DNA of 64,000 bases from Entoloma clypeatum. Lineage: Eukaryota; Basidiomycota; Agaricomycetes; Agaricales; Entolomataceae. The stretch is taken from NCBI GenBank assembly GCA_963565915.1, contig OY751493.1, forward strand, positions 2,976,001-3,040,000, in the 5' to 3' direction. A program made the position numbers and the translations under genes. Below, in pieces: positions 10,794-22,232 of this stretch. The notes under the pieces were generated by a model. The model did not search any database, was not told where the DNA came from, and saw nothing but the letters and a program-made list of their open reading frames with translations. Position 1 is the first letter of the stretch. Every line of letters starts with the position of its first letter.

Positions 10794-13293
10794 TTGCCTG
10801 GTGCAGTTACAGACAATATAACTTATGTTATCCCTGCAAAGCGAGCCGTTGCGTCAACTAAGATTGTCAAGGGAGATAAACCTCCGAAACGACGAGAGAT
10901 CAAGCTGCAAGCTCAGATCAAAACACGACGAGGACCAAAGGCCATTCAACCCGAGGTTGATAGCGGATGTGAACGCACATGTATCCATCCCAGAATAGTA
11001 CGCGAACAGAACCTTCCCACACGTGGAATAAAGCCCATATCAATCCTAAATGCGGATGGATCGCCGAACCGACAACAGAAAGCAGAAAAACTTGCCGAAG
11101 TCAAGCTGGACTTAGGAACACACCAGGAAACCATGGAAGCAATGGTATTGGACATTGGGAGAATGGACATGCTTTTGGGACATGACTGGTTGGTACACCA
11201 CAACCCCACAATCAATTGGACGACCGGCGCTGTAACATTCAACCGGTGCCCATCAACATGTCAAACCAAACACTCGGATTTCAGGGTTAACCTTAATGGT
11301 CGCAAACATCGGGTTCGCATGGTGGAAGTACGAGACAAGGACGCGCCCAAGAAATCGGATCAGAAATGGAAGCCCAGAGACCCCATATTGGAAGCAGTTA
11401 CTCCCACACCACCTCCCACAACCAAACGACCCTCATACGTTGAACGTTTTGCCCATCTCTTTGAAAAAGAAAACTTTGACAAGATCCCAAAGGAAAGAGA
11501 ATGGGACCATGGCATCGAACTTACACCGGACGCACCAAAGGAGCTAGGAGGAAACACGTATCCTATGACCCAAAAGGAGCAAGAAGAACTGGACGAATTC
11601 ATTGATGAAGGCCTGGCAACCGGAAAGATCCGACCGTCCAAATCCCCTTATGCATCACCCTGCTTCTTCATTAACAAGAAAGACGGTTCCAAACGATTGG
11701 TACAGGATTATCGCACGGTCAATAAATTCACGGTTAAGGACAAATTCCCACTCCCACGCATCAGCGACCTCTTGGATGTATTGAAGGACGCAGTCTACTT
11801 CAACAAAATGGACATCATGTGGGGATACAATAACGTGCGGATCAAGAAGGGTGACGAATGGAAAGCCGCCTTCCTGACCAGCCGAGGATTGTTTGAACCA
11901 TTGGTCATGTTTTTCGGTCTCTGCAACTCCCCGGGAATGTTCTCTCGGATGATGGCCAGCCTATTCAGGGATCAGATTCGTCGGCGCATCTGTGTGATTT
12001 ACATGGATGACATAGTGGTTATTGGTAAAACCAAGGAAGAACTCGCCCGGAACACCGAAGAGATCTTGCAGATTCTGTCAGACAATGACCTGTTCTTAAA
12101 GGAGAAGAAGTGTCTTTGGGAAGTAACGAAATGCCCCATATTGGGATATGTCGTTGGAGAAGGACATGTTGAGATGGAAACCGAAAAGGTGGACACAATC
12201 CGGAACTGGCGAGTACCCACATCAAAAAAGGAAGTCCAGAGGTTCCTGGGATTTGCCAATTTTTATCGACGCTTCATTGAAGGATACTCAAACATCGCAA
12301 AGCCACTTACAACACTTACAGGAAATACAGCATTCACATGGGGACCAGCGGCGCAAGAAGCATTTGAAGGTCTCATACGGGCAATCACGACGGCACCAGT
12401 CTTGGCATTGCCCAAACCGGATGGACAGTTCAGGGTCGAAACCGATGCATCAGGTTATGCAATTGGAGCGGTACTTTCACAGAAACAAGACGACAAGTGG
12501 CATCCTATCGCGTTCTTGTCGCGGACCATGTCCGCAGCCGAACAGAATTACGAGATATATGACAAGGAACTCTTGGCAGTCATGGAAGCACTGAAGGACT
12601 GGCGACATTATCTACTTGAAGCCAAGGAACGTTTCGAGATCTTAACCGATCACAAAAACCTGGAATATTTCCGGCGTCCTCAGGACCTAAACCAACGACA
12701 GAGGCGCTGGAAGATGAAGTTACAAGACTATGACTTTGAACTGCGACATGTACCTGGGAAGACAAACGCGAAAGCAGACATCCTGTCACGTTTACCCTGG
12801 TATGAGACGGAACTCGAGCCGCAGGACAGCGACCAAATGCTCAAGGAGGGGCTATTTTTGAAACGATTGGAATCAGAAGATGTGATACAAATGGAGATGT
12901 TCACGGAGGAACAATTCTTTGAAGGGGGTGAAACATCTGATTCCATCAAAATCGGAAACATCACAACCATCGAAAACCCATGGATCGCACGCATCAAGGC
13001 CTCGAATCGCATGGAGACAGAAGTAGCCCAGGGTCTGAAGAAGAATCCTCACTGGTACCAGCAGGAAAATGGCATCACCTACGCAGGAGAACGAGTCTAT
13101 GTTCCACCAGACCCACAATTGCGCCAAGAACTGATGTTTGAAGCGCACGACGCACCAGTGGCAGGACATCCAGGACAATATCGAACACATGAACTCCTCA
13201 CTCGCACCTACTGGTGGCCCACCATCCTACATGACGTAAAGAAGTACGTATGTGAAAGGTTGTGACACCTGTCAACGTAACAAGATCAGCCGC
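10794..13293 (+). pseudogene. pol: Gypsy A1 pol, protease to integrase zinc region
   Basis: This is the N-terminal two thirds of pol. It starts at the same TTG-initial frame as A2 (in-frame ATG is absent, see A2). Visible are the protease site [11 protein letters not shown], the RT catalytic box [10 protein letters not shown], RNase H ([23 protein letters not shown]) and the beginning of the integrase zinc region ([16 protein letters not shown]). A small 4-nt insertion near 13246 relative to A2 shifts the frame, which stops at 13265. 28 bp later the solo LTR interrupts the gene. The tail of gag (10660-10752) precedes it in the +1 frame, as in A2. Confidence 0.9.
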
Positions 13294-14405
13294 TGATAAG
13301 ACCATTGCATGGCTATGGCTGAAAATGCATATTTTTCATGGTTTTAGTCATTGAATAGACATTATATTGGCACCATTAAACATTATTATATGGGGACTGA
13401 TGGCATGAATGGCTACATATTGAGAGTCTAAATGCTACTGGACCACCTTTTGTCATGATCATAGGAACGGTCACATTCTGAGGGCTTAACTATAGACTTG
13501 ACACAAACTTTCTATTCTCACTGGATAAGACCACTGAGGGAGCCAATAATAATATAATTCTTGACCTATCACCCTATCCAACATATAACACTATGATTAA
13601 TGGACACTACGGAGGCATGGGGATTTATTATTTCGAACACATTGCACTGTACCGAACGCATCACAGAACAAGGCGGCCAATCACTGATGCCGTGATGCCG
13701 AGCCATGTGAACTTAACCCGAAATAGAACACACCCTGGAAACGGTGTTGCCAATCGTTTCAAGGGTCTTTGATGCTTCTCCCGTTCCGGACCGATGATCG
13801 AAGGGTAATTAAAGATTTGATCCACCCTGCTCAATTTTGATGCGGTGATACCGAATGCTCGCGCACCGAGAAATCCCTAGCGCTCCGTCCCCTCGACCCG
13901 GTTGCCCCCCGTTGCACATGGGACCATAGAAAATCGGTCCGTATGAAGTTCCGGACACACATGAAGACCCTTACCGAACCGAAGACCCCACATGGTTGTA
14001 TAATAACTTGTGATAAACTTTAAGTACTCTAGATAGCCGAAGTATGTATAAAAACCTCTCGATATTCTGCCATGTACCCTAGATTAGAACGAGCCCCCCA
14101 GCTCAGGTCAATTCGTAGCCTACCAGCACAACGTGATCTTCTAAAGTCTCTACAGAACAGTGCAGTGCAGACAGAACAGACAGAACAGACAGACCCACCT
14201 TTGATTCTTTAAAAGAATCCCTCCCCCTTTATTGAATCCTATACCCGGAGTGGAATTACGTGTCGATCTGCTTCGAAATAAGTGGATTAACCCCCACCAT
14301 CCCTGAACTTAGTTGTTGAGAAGTGTTGTGGTTGGTTGAGGTGTTTTCGAGCACTCACTTAGTGTCACTGAGCATTTCCGCCCTCCATCAATGTCTCGCT
14401 TTTCA
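13294..14405 (+). repeat. Solo LTR of an otherwise unseen LTR element (1.1 kb)
   Basis: It starts TGATAAGACC and ends CGCTTTTCA, so it has TG...CA ends, and it is flanked by CCGC on both sides (13290-13293 and 14406-14409; 4 bp, or 5 bp with one mismatch). Removing it joins the A1 integrase reading region exactly as in A2. It contains a TATA box TATAAAAA at 14047-14054 and no coding frame. No related internal region occurs in the window. Strand was chosen from the TATA box only. Confidence 0.75.
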
Positions 14406-15522
14406 CCGCCAAAGGAGACACGCCCCTCTACACCCTAACGCCGCGCCAAGTCAACCATGGGAAGACATAGGGATTGACGTCGTGGGACCGATACCAGAAT
14501 CTGATGGGAAGAATGCAATTCTGGTCATCACAGACAGACATTCAAAGATGCTTCATCTCATCCCGACAACCGTGGAACTATCGGCTGAAGGATTAGCCAA
14601 GATCTATCGGGACCAGATATGGAAGCTTCATGGGATCCCTAAGAAGATCATTAGCGACAGAGGACCACAGTTCGCCACGAAGTTCATGGAGATACTTTGC
14701 CGCATGTTGGGAATCAAGAGAAACCTGTCCACTGCGTACCATCCACGAACTGATGGACAAGCCGAACGATCGCATCAGGAAACCGAGGTGTTCTTACGAA
14801 ACTTTGTCAACCATCTACAAGATGATTGGGCGGAATGGATCGCAATCGCAGAATTCCAGTACAATGACAAAGAACATCAAGCGACAAAGTACACACCATT
14901 CTATCTCAACTACGGTCTGCATCCTTGGAAGGGAGAACTTGTGTTGGAAGACACCAATCCAGCGGCAAACGACTTCTTGAAAAAACTCAAACAGGCACGA
15001 GAAGAAGCCAACGCAGCACTGAAACAGGCCCAGGATCAGATGAAGAAAACAGTTGACACACGACAAAGCCCGTCTCGGAATTACCGCATCGGAGACAAGG
15101 TGTGGCTGGAAGGGACTAACATCAGGACTGATCGTCCCTCAAAGAAACTTGACGCCCTCCGACACGGACCGTTCAAAGTCCTAGAGAAGAAAGGAGCTAG
15201 CGCATACCGTCTTGATCTTCCCAAAACCTGGAAAATGATCCACCCTGTGTTCAACGAAACCCTGTTATCGCCATACGAAACCCCGAAGTATGCCATTCAG
15301 AAAAAGAAGCCAGCCCCTGATCCGATCATCGTCGAAGGACGAGAAGAATACCATGTCTCCACGATCCTGGACTCTCGAAAATTCCGCGGAAAGATCCAGT
15401 ACCTCGTCCAATGGGAAGGGTATGGCCCAGAAGAGAACACGTGGGAACCTCGGACTAATGTTCAGAACGCTCAAGACTTGATCCGAGACTTTCATCGGCA
15501 AAATCCATCGCGTCCACGATAA
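14406..15522 (+). pseudogene. pol: Gypsy A1 pol, integrase core and chromodomain
   Basis: Downstream half of the interrupted pol. It carries the integrase catalytic core ([39 protein letters not shown] triad) and the GPY/F-like region ([15 protein letters not shown]). The C-terminal chromodomain reads [17 protein letters not shown] then [17 protein letters not shown]. The frame is open to the normal stop at 15520-15522 and nearly identical to A2. Only the solo LTR and the upstream 4-nt shift make this copy non-functional. Confidence 0.9.
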
Positions 15523-15637
15523 AAGAATAAACTTTGAGCCATTTTCCACATCGACTTCTGTCACATCGAGTTCCCCGCTCCAACTCTTCTCGCCCAACAC
15601 GCCGTTCTTCTTATACCTTTCAAACATCATTTCTGCC

Positions 15638-16006
15638 ATGTCCAACATCACCGCCGCCTCCACCGATGTTTCCGATATCAACCCCACCATCACCACCCTC
15701 ATCGGCGAAGTGCTCTCCATGCGCGACCAGATCCATGCGCTCGAAACCTCCGTCGCCGACATCCTCCACCGGCAGATGCATATCCGCCTTCATACCCTCT
15801 CTGATTTACCAACCGCCCCCACCGCTGAGGAGAAGCTCATCATCAAAAACTATACCAACACCCTTGCTGTCGAGAATCGACGCCTTCGCCTCGCCGTTCG
15901 AGGTTTAGAGTTTGCCACGGCGGTAAACGATGAACTGATAAAGGATTGGGGTAACCGAGTTGACCCTGCCTGGGCCGATCCAAATGGCAACGATGGATGG
16001 GAGTAG
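15638..16006 (+). CDS. Third ORF of gypsy A (copy A1), unknown function
   Basis: A 122-codon frame with a true ATG lies between pol and the 3' LTR. It is kept open in all three A copies that still have this region (A1, A2, A5). The middle (MRDQIHALETSVADIL, then ENRRLRLAVRGLEFA) has heptad-like spacing suggesting a short coiled coil. There is no signal peptide or membrane segment, so it does not look like an envelope protein. I do not recognise a family. Confidence 0.65.
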   Translation: MSNITAASTDVSDINPTITTLIGEVLSMRDQIHALETSVADILHRQMHIRLHTLSDLPTAPTAEEKLIIKNYTNTLAVENRRLRLAVRGLEFATAVNDELIKDWGNRVDPAWADPNGNDGWE

Positions 16007-16043
16007 GTAGTCTGTGAGGACACAGACCTTGAGGAGGGGAACA

Positions 16044-16413
16044 TGTTACGGACTAACGACTATGGACGTATACACTTACCTTTTCACTTTTACTCATCGG
16101 CCCCCGCTTACACATATCGTATTATACTTTATTTCCTTTAGTATACTTCGCTCCCACGCTGACTTGCTTTCCGCAGCTGTCTGACTCGTTCCGCAGTCAG
16201 CTTACTCATTAGTGCATAGCCTTCCGCAGTCGCCTTACTCATGCGCACTGCCTTCCGCAGTTACTGACTCATTCGCTACCGCTCATAGTCAGTACTATAT
16301 AAACCTCATGTACCATAGCTACATTCCTTAGATTTAGCAATCACATTGCTCTTCGCCTTTCCATCTTCCTGCATACTCTGCCCGAACCTTGGAACGGTTT
16401 GTTACGCATAACA
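16044..16413 (+). repeat. 3' LTR of gypsy A1
   Basis: 370 bp, TGTTACGGAC...GCATAACA. TATA box TATATAAA at 16296-16303. AGATTTAGCAA at 16330-16340, 34 bp downstream, is the likely RNA start region that pairs with the primer-binding site in intact copies. It is followed by CTTGG. Confidence 0.88.
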
Positions 16414-16418
16414 CTTGG

Positions 16419-17766
16419 AGGTGATAGGTCTGTCACCGCAGTAAAATGGGACCCCTACAAGTTTACAGAATGAGCGGGATGAAGGCACCTTGCATCGGAC
16501 TGTGGATCCTTCGGGAACGATGGAGCGTACGAAGGTTTCCAACCTGGAGAGGTTGGAGGGGGAAGGGACGCTGGTTGTGGTGAGGCAGAGCCCACCATAA
16601 GCCAGGCGGAAGGATTTGACCATGATTGAGCTCTGGAATGAGTCGACATGGCGAGAGATGCATGTGGCCAGTGGGAGAAGGTCTACCATAGTATCCTTCG
16701 CATCCACGACAACAACGATGGAACGGCGTGAGGGGCCGTTGGACGTGTTGTAAGGGCGACGTCTAGCAACAGGAGGTGTGTTCCGCCCAGGTTGGGGGTT
16801 CACAGGGGGAGGAGGAGGCGGGGGGGCACTAGGTGCCTGAGCAGCACGAGGCGGCCTCTTGCAACCGGAGGGGGGAGGGCGAGGGGGGCCAGCAGGGGCA
16901 CAGTTCTGTCCGGGGGGTTCCACGTCCAGGTCCATGGCACCACCACCTGTAGCAGCACCAGCAGCCAGATTAACCAGAGCCGCCGCAGGGGCAGTGGGGG
17001 GAGGAGGTCAAGGAGGAGGGGGTCGGGGGGGCCAACGTATCAGAGGAGGGGGAGGGGGAGGCAAAGCAGCCACAGCTTCCGCTGGGGTGTAAAGGCCGAT
17101 GTCGCTAAACTTCATCGCCATGTGTTGGTAGACAGGACCAAAAAGGTCCTTCGCACCTGGATTGTCATGAAAATGTTGGAGAGTCTCGGGTTTACTCACC
17201 CACTCTACCAGATAGCCAAAGACCTGGGTGGCCGCTTCAATGTCGACGCTGTTGGGAACCGCCCCAGCGCCAGAGGAGTTATTCTGAATAAATTGATCCA
17301 GGTGTTCAACCACGGATCCTAGGAGGGGCAAGAGGGCGGTAACTCACTCGAGAGAGGACAGAGGAGAAGGAGAGGGAGAGGGGGAGCCGGGGCTCGACCC
17401 CTGTCAGGCCTTCTTTCGGACTTGAGGGGACACACTTGCGGATGGCGGAGTGCGAGCACGAGCTTCAGCTTGGGAGCGAGCATTATGTTTGGCGGAGGTT
17501 TCGTAGTGCCAGTTGGTCATGCTAGAGAGAGCGGACGGCTCCTGGGGGAGTTCACTCCACATGGATTTGTCCTGTTGCGAAAGGCTGGGAGTTGGAGCAC
17601 GAGAGGGAGCAGGTGCCCCCCCCCCGACCCCCCCGACCTCTGGATCGGCCTGATCTTGATGCCATTGTATAAATGATGACAGGGAGGAGGCCTGGAGAGT
17701 GTTTTGATACCGATCAGAGTGCTGGATGTCGCACGATGTGGCGATAAAGCAAGGTGTTGGCTCCAC
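16419..17766 (-). pseudogene. LINE ORF1-like protein, frameshifted
   Basis: Read on the minus strand from 17766 there are three blocks in different frames: 17766-17404, 17331-17008 and 16935-16419. The first two are Pro/Gln/Ser-rich with a helical part (FGYLVEWVSKPETLQHFHD). The last holds a Pro-rich stretch and then a globular region (MVKSFRLAYGGLCLTTTSVP, CKVPSSRSFCKLVGVP) resembling the nucleic-acid-binding ORF1 proteins of fungal Tad/L1-like LINEs. The gypsy A1 LTR cuts it at 16413. Assignment rests on position in an element with poly(A) and a long target duplication plus general resemblance. No zinc knuckle is preserved. Confidence 0.55.
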
Positions 17767-17933
17767 TGGTGGCTGTGCACATGGTGGTAGCGGATCAAGA
17801 AGCGGTGCTCGGCTCCGCGCCTAGTCCGCGACTTCTACCGATGTCATCCAGGAGCTCCGCAGGGGATCGCTGCCATGATATTCGACTCATTTCGCCTGAC
17901 ACGTCGAGACACCGTGCCTTGAAGGGGGGGTGA

Positions 17934-18366
17934 TGTAAGGGCAACCACTTTCACTTTTCACTTTTCCTTTCCTTTCTTCCTTTCCTTTCTATTCCACCAT
18001 CTCCGACGTCCTCCGATCATATCCGCTGTCTCTGACATCTTATCTGCCTCTCTGCATCCGACGACTCCGCCCCCATCCACTACTCCGCACATCGGATCAC
18101 AGGTACTATCATTCATCTTGTTTCCATTCATCCTTCATCGCTACTCCCGATCATTGCTCATCATTCATGCGTCTCGTTTTATCTCTTATTTCATATCTCA
18201 TTTTACTATTTATCTCACTAGCTTGCAGGGGAATCCTTAGAACTTTCTCTTCGGATCTCCCTTGCAAGGTGTGTGTTGTATTACTTATCAGACTGCTCAA
18301 TCTAAACTTCGGATCTCCCTTGCAAGTATCTGAGTTCGAGTCTTGGATCGTAAGGTCGCCCTTACA
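17934..18366 (+). repeat. 3' LTR of gypsy B1
   Basis: 433 bp, same ends as the 5' LTR and followed by the target duplication GGGAT (18367-18371). It differs from the 5' LTR at about 18 sites, nearly all C/T or G/A at CpG. The stretch 17827-17933 before it is the last coding part and 3' leader of B1, ending in a G-rich polypurine tract at about 17921-17932. Confidence 0.9.
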
Positions 18367-18429
18367 GGGATGGTAAGTCCCTCGTTCGAGCTCTTTGGAT
18401 GTTACTTGGGTGTGGCGCCCAAGGATCCT

Positions 18430-19043
18430 TAGTGTTTAAAGGTCCGGTTTGGTCCAGTTTTTGACCCTCAAAATTTAGAGACCGAGACCGAGACCAATTT
18501 TTCGGTTCACATGATCTCAAAAAAACTGAACCGGACCATGTGAAACCGGTCATACTGGTTCTGTTTCTCAGATAGAATGAAACCAAGACCAGTTCAGACT
18601 GGTCTTCACCCGTGGTTGGTATACTCACCAACCGCGGTGTGTTTTTGGAGTTTTTGATGATTGTTTGACTTTATTTGGGTTTTTGATATCAAAGAATCAT
18701 CAAAAAATTCAAGATTGGACTGCAGTTCGTCAGTATACCAACTGCGGTTTTTTTTAAAGAAATTTTTGACATCAGAAATTGGTCAAAGAATCACTGAAAA
18801 ACTCGGAGTTTAACTGCAGTTGGTGAGTATACCAACTGTGGGTGACCTTTGGTCAAAGACTGGTTTAAACCAGTTCAAACCGGTTTTTTAGCGGTCTCTG
18901 AAAATCCTGAAAAAAGACAAACCGGAAACTGGTTGTGATCCGAAACCTTAAAGACCGAGACCGGCGGTCTGGTCTTTCACCGGTTCGGTTCCGTCCGGTC
19001 TCAGTCTGAAACCAACAAAAGTAAACTGGACCCTGAAACACTA
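18430..19043. mobile_element. hAT-like MITE, copy 2 (614 bp, intact ends)
   Basis: It has inverted ends TAGTGTTTAAAGGTCC and TAGTGTTTCAGGGTCC (read inward) and a perfect 8-bp duplication AGGATCCT at 18422-18429 and 19044-19051. The interior has no gene but several imperfect palindromes built on GGTTGGTATACTCACCAACC and related words. It is almost identical to the copy at 57059-57671. Confidence 0.88.
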
Positions 19044-19051
19044 AGGATCCT

Positions 19052-19655
19052 AGAGAGTCACAGTTCAATGAGTGAAGAGAAAGTAGATGGGGATGCATAC
19101 TGCTTTTTTCTTTCCACATTTGCGAGTACAGATATGGCGTGCATGCCGTCCGTATCGCAACTGCGTGACTTTCACCTTCCGAATGCATGGTGTGTGACCA
19201 TGCAATTCAGAGTACATAGGTGTTGTCTGTGGAAACCGTCATTACACTGAATAACGCGGATTTCACGGTGTGACCAATGGTTTGCTTGAATGAAACCATA
19301 GTGGAAGCAGATGCAAGATCCTTTCATCTAGGAACGATTTTAAGTCAGCATCAAATCTGAGATCATGCAACCATAAAAAAAAGGGAAGTCCCTGAGGCAA
19401 CCTGAAATGGGCGCCTTACCAGGTACAGGGTGCAATAGATCAAGATCAATCGACGAAAAAAGGTTCAAGGAACAGAAAGTTCCTGAGAATCGTGATGTCC
19501 AAACATCAGCACATCAAGATATACTCGATTTGGTTTGTAACACCATAAACCCATTCTAAGGGCATTGATTAGATCAAATGCTGATAACCGCGAGAAAATC
19601 TTGCTTCTCGAGCAGGCGTCATCACCTCTGCTTTTAGGTATATCTATATGTCAAT
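19052..19655. other. Unassigned interval
   Basis: About 600 bp without a convincing open frame, LTR ends or repeats. The ORFs crossing it are short and unsupported. Confidence 0.4.
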
Positions 19656-19811
19656 TAGTGTTTCAAGGTTCAGTCCAATAGGACTGGAACCGGACCAGAC
19701 TGAACCAGAAAATGAACCAAAATAGACCAAGACCGCGGTCTCGGTCTTGCTAAATTGGGACGGCCCCGGTCTTCGGTCTCGACAAATTTTTTTTTTTTGA
19801 AGACTGGTTGA

Positions 19812-20213
19812 TGTTATGCTTAACAAACCGTTCCAAGGTTCGGGCAGAGTATGCAGGAAAGTGGAAAGGCGAAGAGCAAAGTGATTGCTAAATCTAAGGA
19901 ATCTACTATAGTACAAGAGGTTTATATAGGTACTGACTATAGGCGGTAGCGGATGAGTCAGTACTGCGGAAGGCAGTGCACATGAGTAAGGCGACTGCGG
20001 AAGGCTATGTACAGTGAGTAAGCTGACTGCGGAAAGCGAGTCAGTGCGGGAGCGAAGTATACTAAAGGGGATGACGAAGTAATGTAATGAGTCAGACTGG
20101 AAATCAAAGGTTGCGAAAGTAGACATTAGACATAGTAAGCTCGTAAGAGGGCGCCGAGTCAGGCCGATAAGTAAAAGATATGACATGGTCCTCATACCGT
20201 AGAGTCCGTAACA
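19812..20213 (-). repeat. Solo LTR of gypsy A family
   Basis: 402 bp, TGTTATGCTTAAC...GTCCGTAACA on the plus strand (element sense is minus), flanked on both sides by GTTGA (19807-19811 and 20214-20218). It is somewhat diverged from the A2 and A5 LTRs and closer to the A3 LTR at 30816. No internal region remains, so it arose by LTR-LTR recombination. Confidence 0.88.
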
Positions 20214-20274
20214 GTTGAGACCGGTCTAAACCGGTCTTTTGGGTGCTAATACAGGGTCTACATATGTATTTACA

Positions 20275-20745
20275 GGGCATGAGGACGGGCCATTGCATGC
20301 GAGTGGGGCTGTTGGGCTTGAGTGGTGGCTGTTGCACATGAGTCGAGGCCATTGGGCATGAAGGAAGGGCGTTAGGCGTGAGTCGAGGGCATTGGGCACC
20401 AGTGGGGGCCGTTGGGGACAAGAGAGGGCCGTTGGGCATTGGGCACAGGTCGAAGCCGTTGGGCGTGAATGGAGGGTGTTAGGTGTTAGGTGTGAGTCGA
20501 GGCCGTTGGGCACCAGTGGGGGCTGTTGGAGACAAGAGAGGGCCGTTGGGCTCGAGTGGTGGACGTTGGGCGCGGGTCGAAGCCGTTGGGCACAAGTTGG
20601 GACCGTTGGGCAAGAAAGAGGGCCGTTGGGCACAAGAGAGGTCCGTTGGGCACGAGAAAGGGCCATTGGGCATGAGTGAGGGCCATTGGACGTGAGTCGA
20701 GACCATTGGGTGCGAGAAAGGGCCATTGGGCATGAGAGGGCTGGG
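20275..20745. repeat. Tandem array 1, about 20-bp units, left arm
   Basis: About 23 imperfect units around the core GGCCGTTGGGCA. Most are 20 bp long, with variable spacer letters. A longer block (CACCAGTGGGGGC then GAGAGAGGGCC types) occurs twice, pointing to higher-order duplication. Long open frames across the array are a by-product of the repeat. Confidence 0.85.
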
Positions 20746-21822
20746 CATCAGAGTCAGATGGCGAACTGGGCAAAGGGTTTGGCCCAGAAAAGCAAACAAG
20801 GGCAAAGAGCCTGCGCCTGCCCTCATTTGGACGTGCATCATGCGCGCATCAAATGTGTCAAATAAATGTAAACACACTTACAAAAAACATCGCACATCTG
20901 CCTACATGTCTTACACAGGAGCAACACAGTTTGTGCACGATATCAATTAAGTATTATAGCATCATATGTCACTTTCTATGTATTTATTTTGTGAAATTTC
21001 GCCACGGACTTTATGATATAGTGATGCGGCGCTCCCACCAAATAATAGTAAACAAGGTGTGAATGCATCGTGCAGGCACGCGCGGCCCCTTCCTCATAGT
21101 CTAATAATAGGTTGAGGTAATAGAACTATACATGGGATATGTATTCACCTTCTGAAACACCTTATATAAATTTTAGAAGTCCAGATCAGATAGGGATAAT
21201 CAAATGTACATATTTCAGTAAAAGTATTATATCTCCATAATGAATGCACCAAATTTGAAAAACAGATGTGCTGGGAGGTCCCCTGAATGAGGAGAATCCA
21301 ATCCTGAAATAAAAATATTGGGTGAAATTTTCGACCTATCTTTGCTCATATTCACCTTAGGAAGTCCTTTAATTTTATTTGAAGGGTCTCAATAGGTTCA
21401 CATACAATGATTCAATAGCATATATATATTACAGGTAGTTTAAAGTGGTTGTGAAAAGAAGGAAAATACTGGTTTTTGTGTTTGAGGGAACTCATGATGC
21501 ACTGTTTATCACGATTTACAGTGTGTTTTGTGTATCATTTTGCAGTACAGACTTTCTACCATACATATCTCATGTATCTAATTGTTTAAATACTTACTAT
21601 TAGCTTCCAAGTATCTCTACATAGGTTTAGAACTATTTTTAGGACTTCCAGTGCCACAGATTGGGCATCAACGGTGTGATTTTCAATGATGCGCATCGTT
21701 CAGCATTCATGCCAAGGACTCTCGGCAATTGCTGAAAGTCAAACCATAAATCAGACCTTGAGCGAAATCTTCCCACACTCTTTTTATCCCCCCACCTCCA
21801 CTCCACCTGGCTCCACTTCCGC
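20746..21822. other. Core between the two iteron arrays
   Basis: About 1.1 kb, AT-richer than the arrays. No frame over about 75 codons and no DDE-transposase motif was seen. Confidence 0.5.
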
Positions 21823-22232
21823 CCAATGGCCACCACCGCTGCCCAATGGCCACCCCTCATGCCCAACGGCCCCCTCTAATGCCCAACGGCCTCCCTTCAT
21901 GCCCAACAGCCCCCTCGCGTGCCCAACGGCCCCTACTAGCGCCCAACAGCCCCCTCTAATGCCCAACGGCCGCCCATCATGCCCAACGGCCCCTCTACCG
22001 CCCAACGGCGCCCTTTAACACCCAGCGCCCTCCCTTCATGCCGAACAGCTGCCCATCATGCCCAACGGCCGCCCCTCATGTCCAACTGCCACGAGTCGTG
22101 CCCAACGGCCTGTACTAGCACCCAACAGCCCTCTCTAACATGCAACGGCACCTTCTCATGCCCAATGCTCCCCACTCATGCCCAACGGGCCCCCCACTCA
22201 CAATCAACGGCATCGTCTCACGCCCAACACAT
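21823..22232. repeat. Tandem array 2, about 20-bp units, inverted relative to array 1
   Basis: About 20 units of TGCCCAACGGCC plus an 8-bp variable part, mostly exactly 20 bp apart. The core is the reverse complement of the core in array 1, so the arrays face each other across the central segment. Confidence 0.88.

Larger units (their letters stand above)
10660..16413 (+). mobile_element. Gypsy A1, 5'-truncated Ty3/gypsy chromovirus
   Basis: It begins abruptly inside the last codons of gag (about 10660). It continues through pol (split by a solo LTR at 13294-14405) and the third ORF, and ends with a 3' LTR (16044-16413) followed by CTTGG. The 5' LTR, upstream ORF and most of gag are missing, with no matching duplication at the left edge. 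It is very similar to A2 and A5, so the loss appears recent relative to B1. Confidence 0.85.
10208..17811 (-). mobile_element. LINE (non-LTR retrotransposon) inserted in gypsy B1
   Basis: The left edge is a run of 17 T (10208-10224), meaning a poly(A) tail on the minus strand. A 15-bp direct repeat GCTCCGCGCCTAGTC flanks the block (10193-10207 and 17812-17826). B2 shows the unoccupied site. A poly(A) tail plus a long target duplication is the signature of target-primed reverse transcription. LINE sequence remains only at 10225-10659 (3' part) and 16419-17811 (5' part with ORF1). Gypsy A1 lies between, and the LINE endonuclease-RT ORF has been lost. Confidence 0.82.
3131..18366 (+). mobile_element. 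Gypsy B1, full-length Ty3/gypsy chromovirus carrying nested insertions
   Basis: The two 433-bp LTRs (3131-3563 and 17934-18366) are flanked by the same 5-bp duplication GGGAT. The internal parts at 3564-5290, 8897-10207 and 17827-17933 align with the uninterrupted relative B2. The gaps are filled by copia D1 and by a LINE that itself carries gypsy A1. Compared with B2, B1 has also lost the end of protease and nearly all of RT (replaced at the D1 insertion) and about 0.5 kb near 9290. The LTRs differ at about 18 positions, almost all transitions at CpG, so B1 is clearly older than B2. Confidence 0.9.

Noticed and set aside
18372..18400. tRNA-like word GTTCGAGCTC near a CCCTCGTTCGAG stretch
   Set aside because: No cloverleaf can be formed around it; A-box and acceptor stem are absent.
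20226..20877. Several long overlapping frames full of GPLS/PNGP-type repeats
   Set aside because: They are produced by the 20-bp tandem array; all frames of both strands stay open, and no start context or non-repeat domain is present.
20275..22232. CRISPR array
   Set aside because: Repeats are contiguous 20-bp minisatellite units with variable bases inside the unit, not identical repeats with unique spacers; the sequence is eukaryotic.
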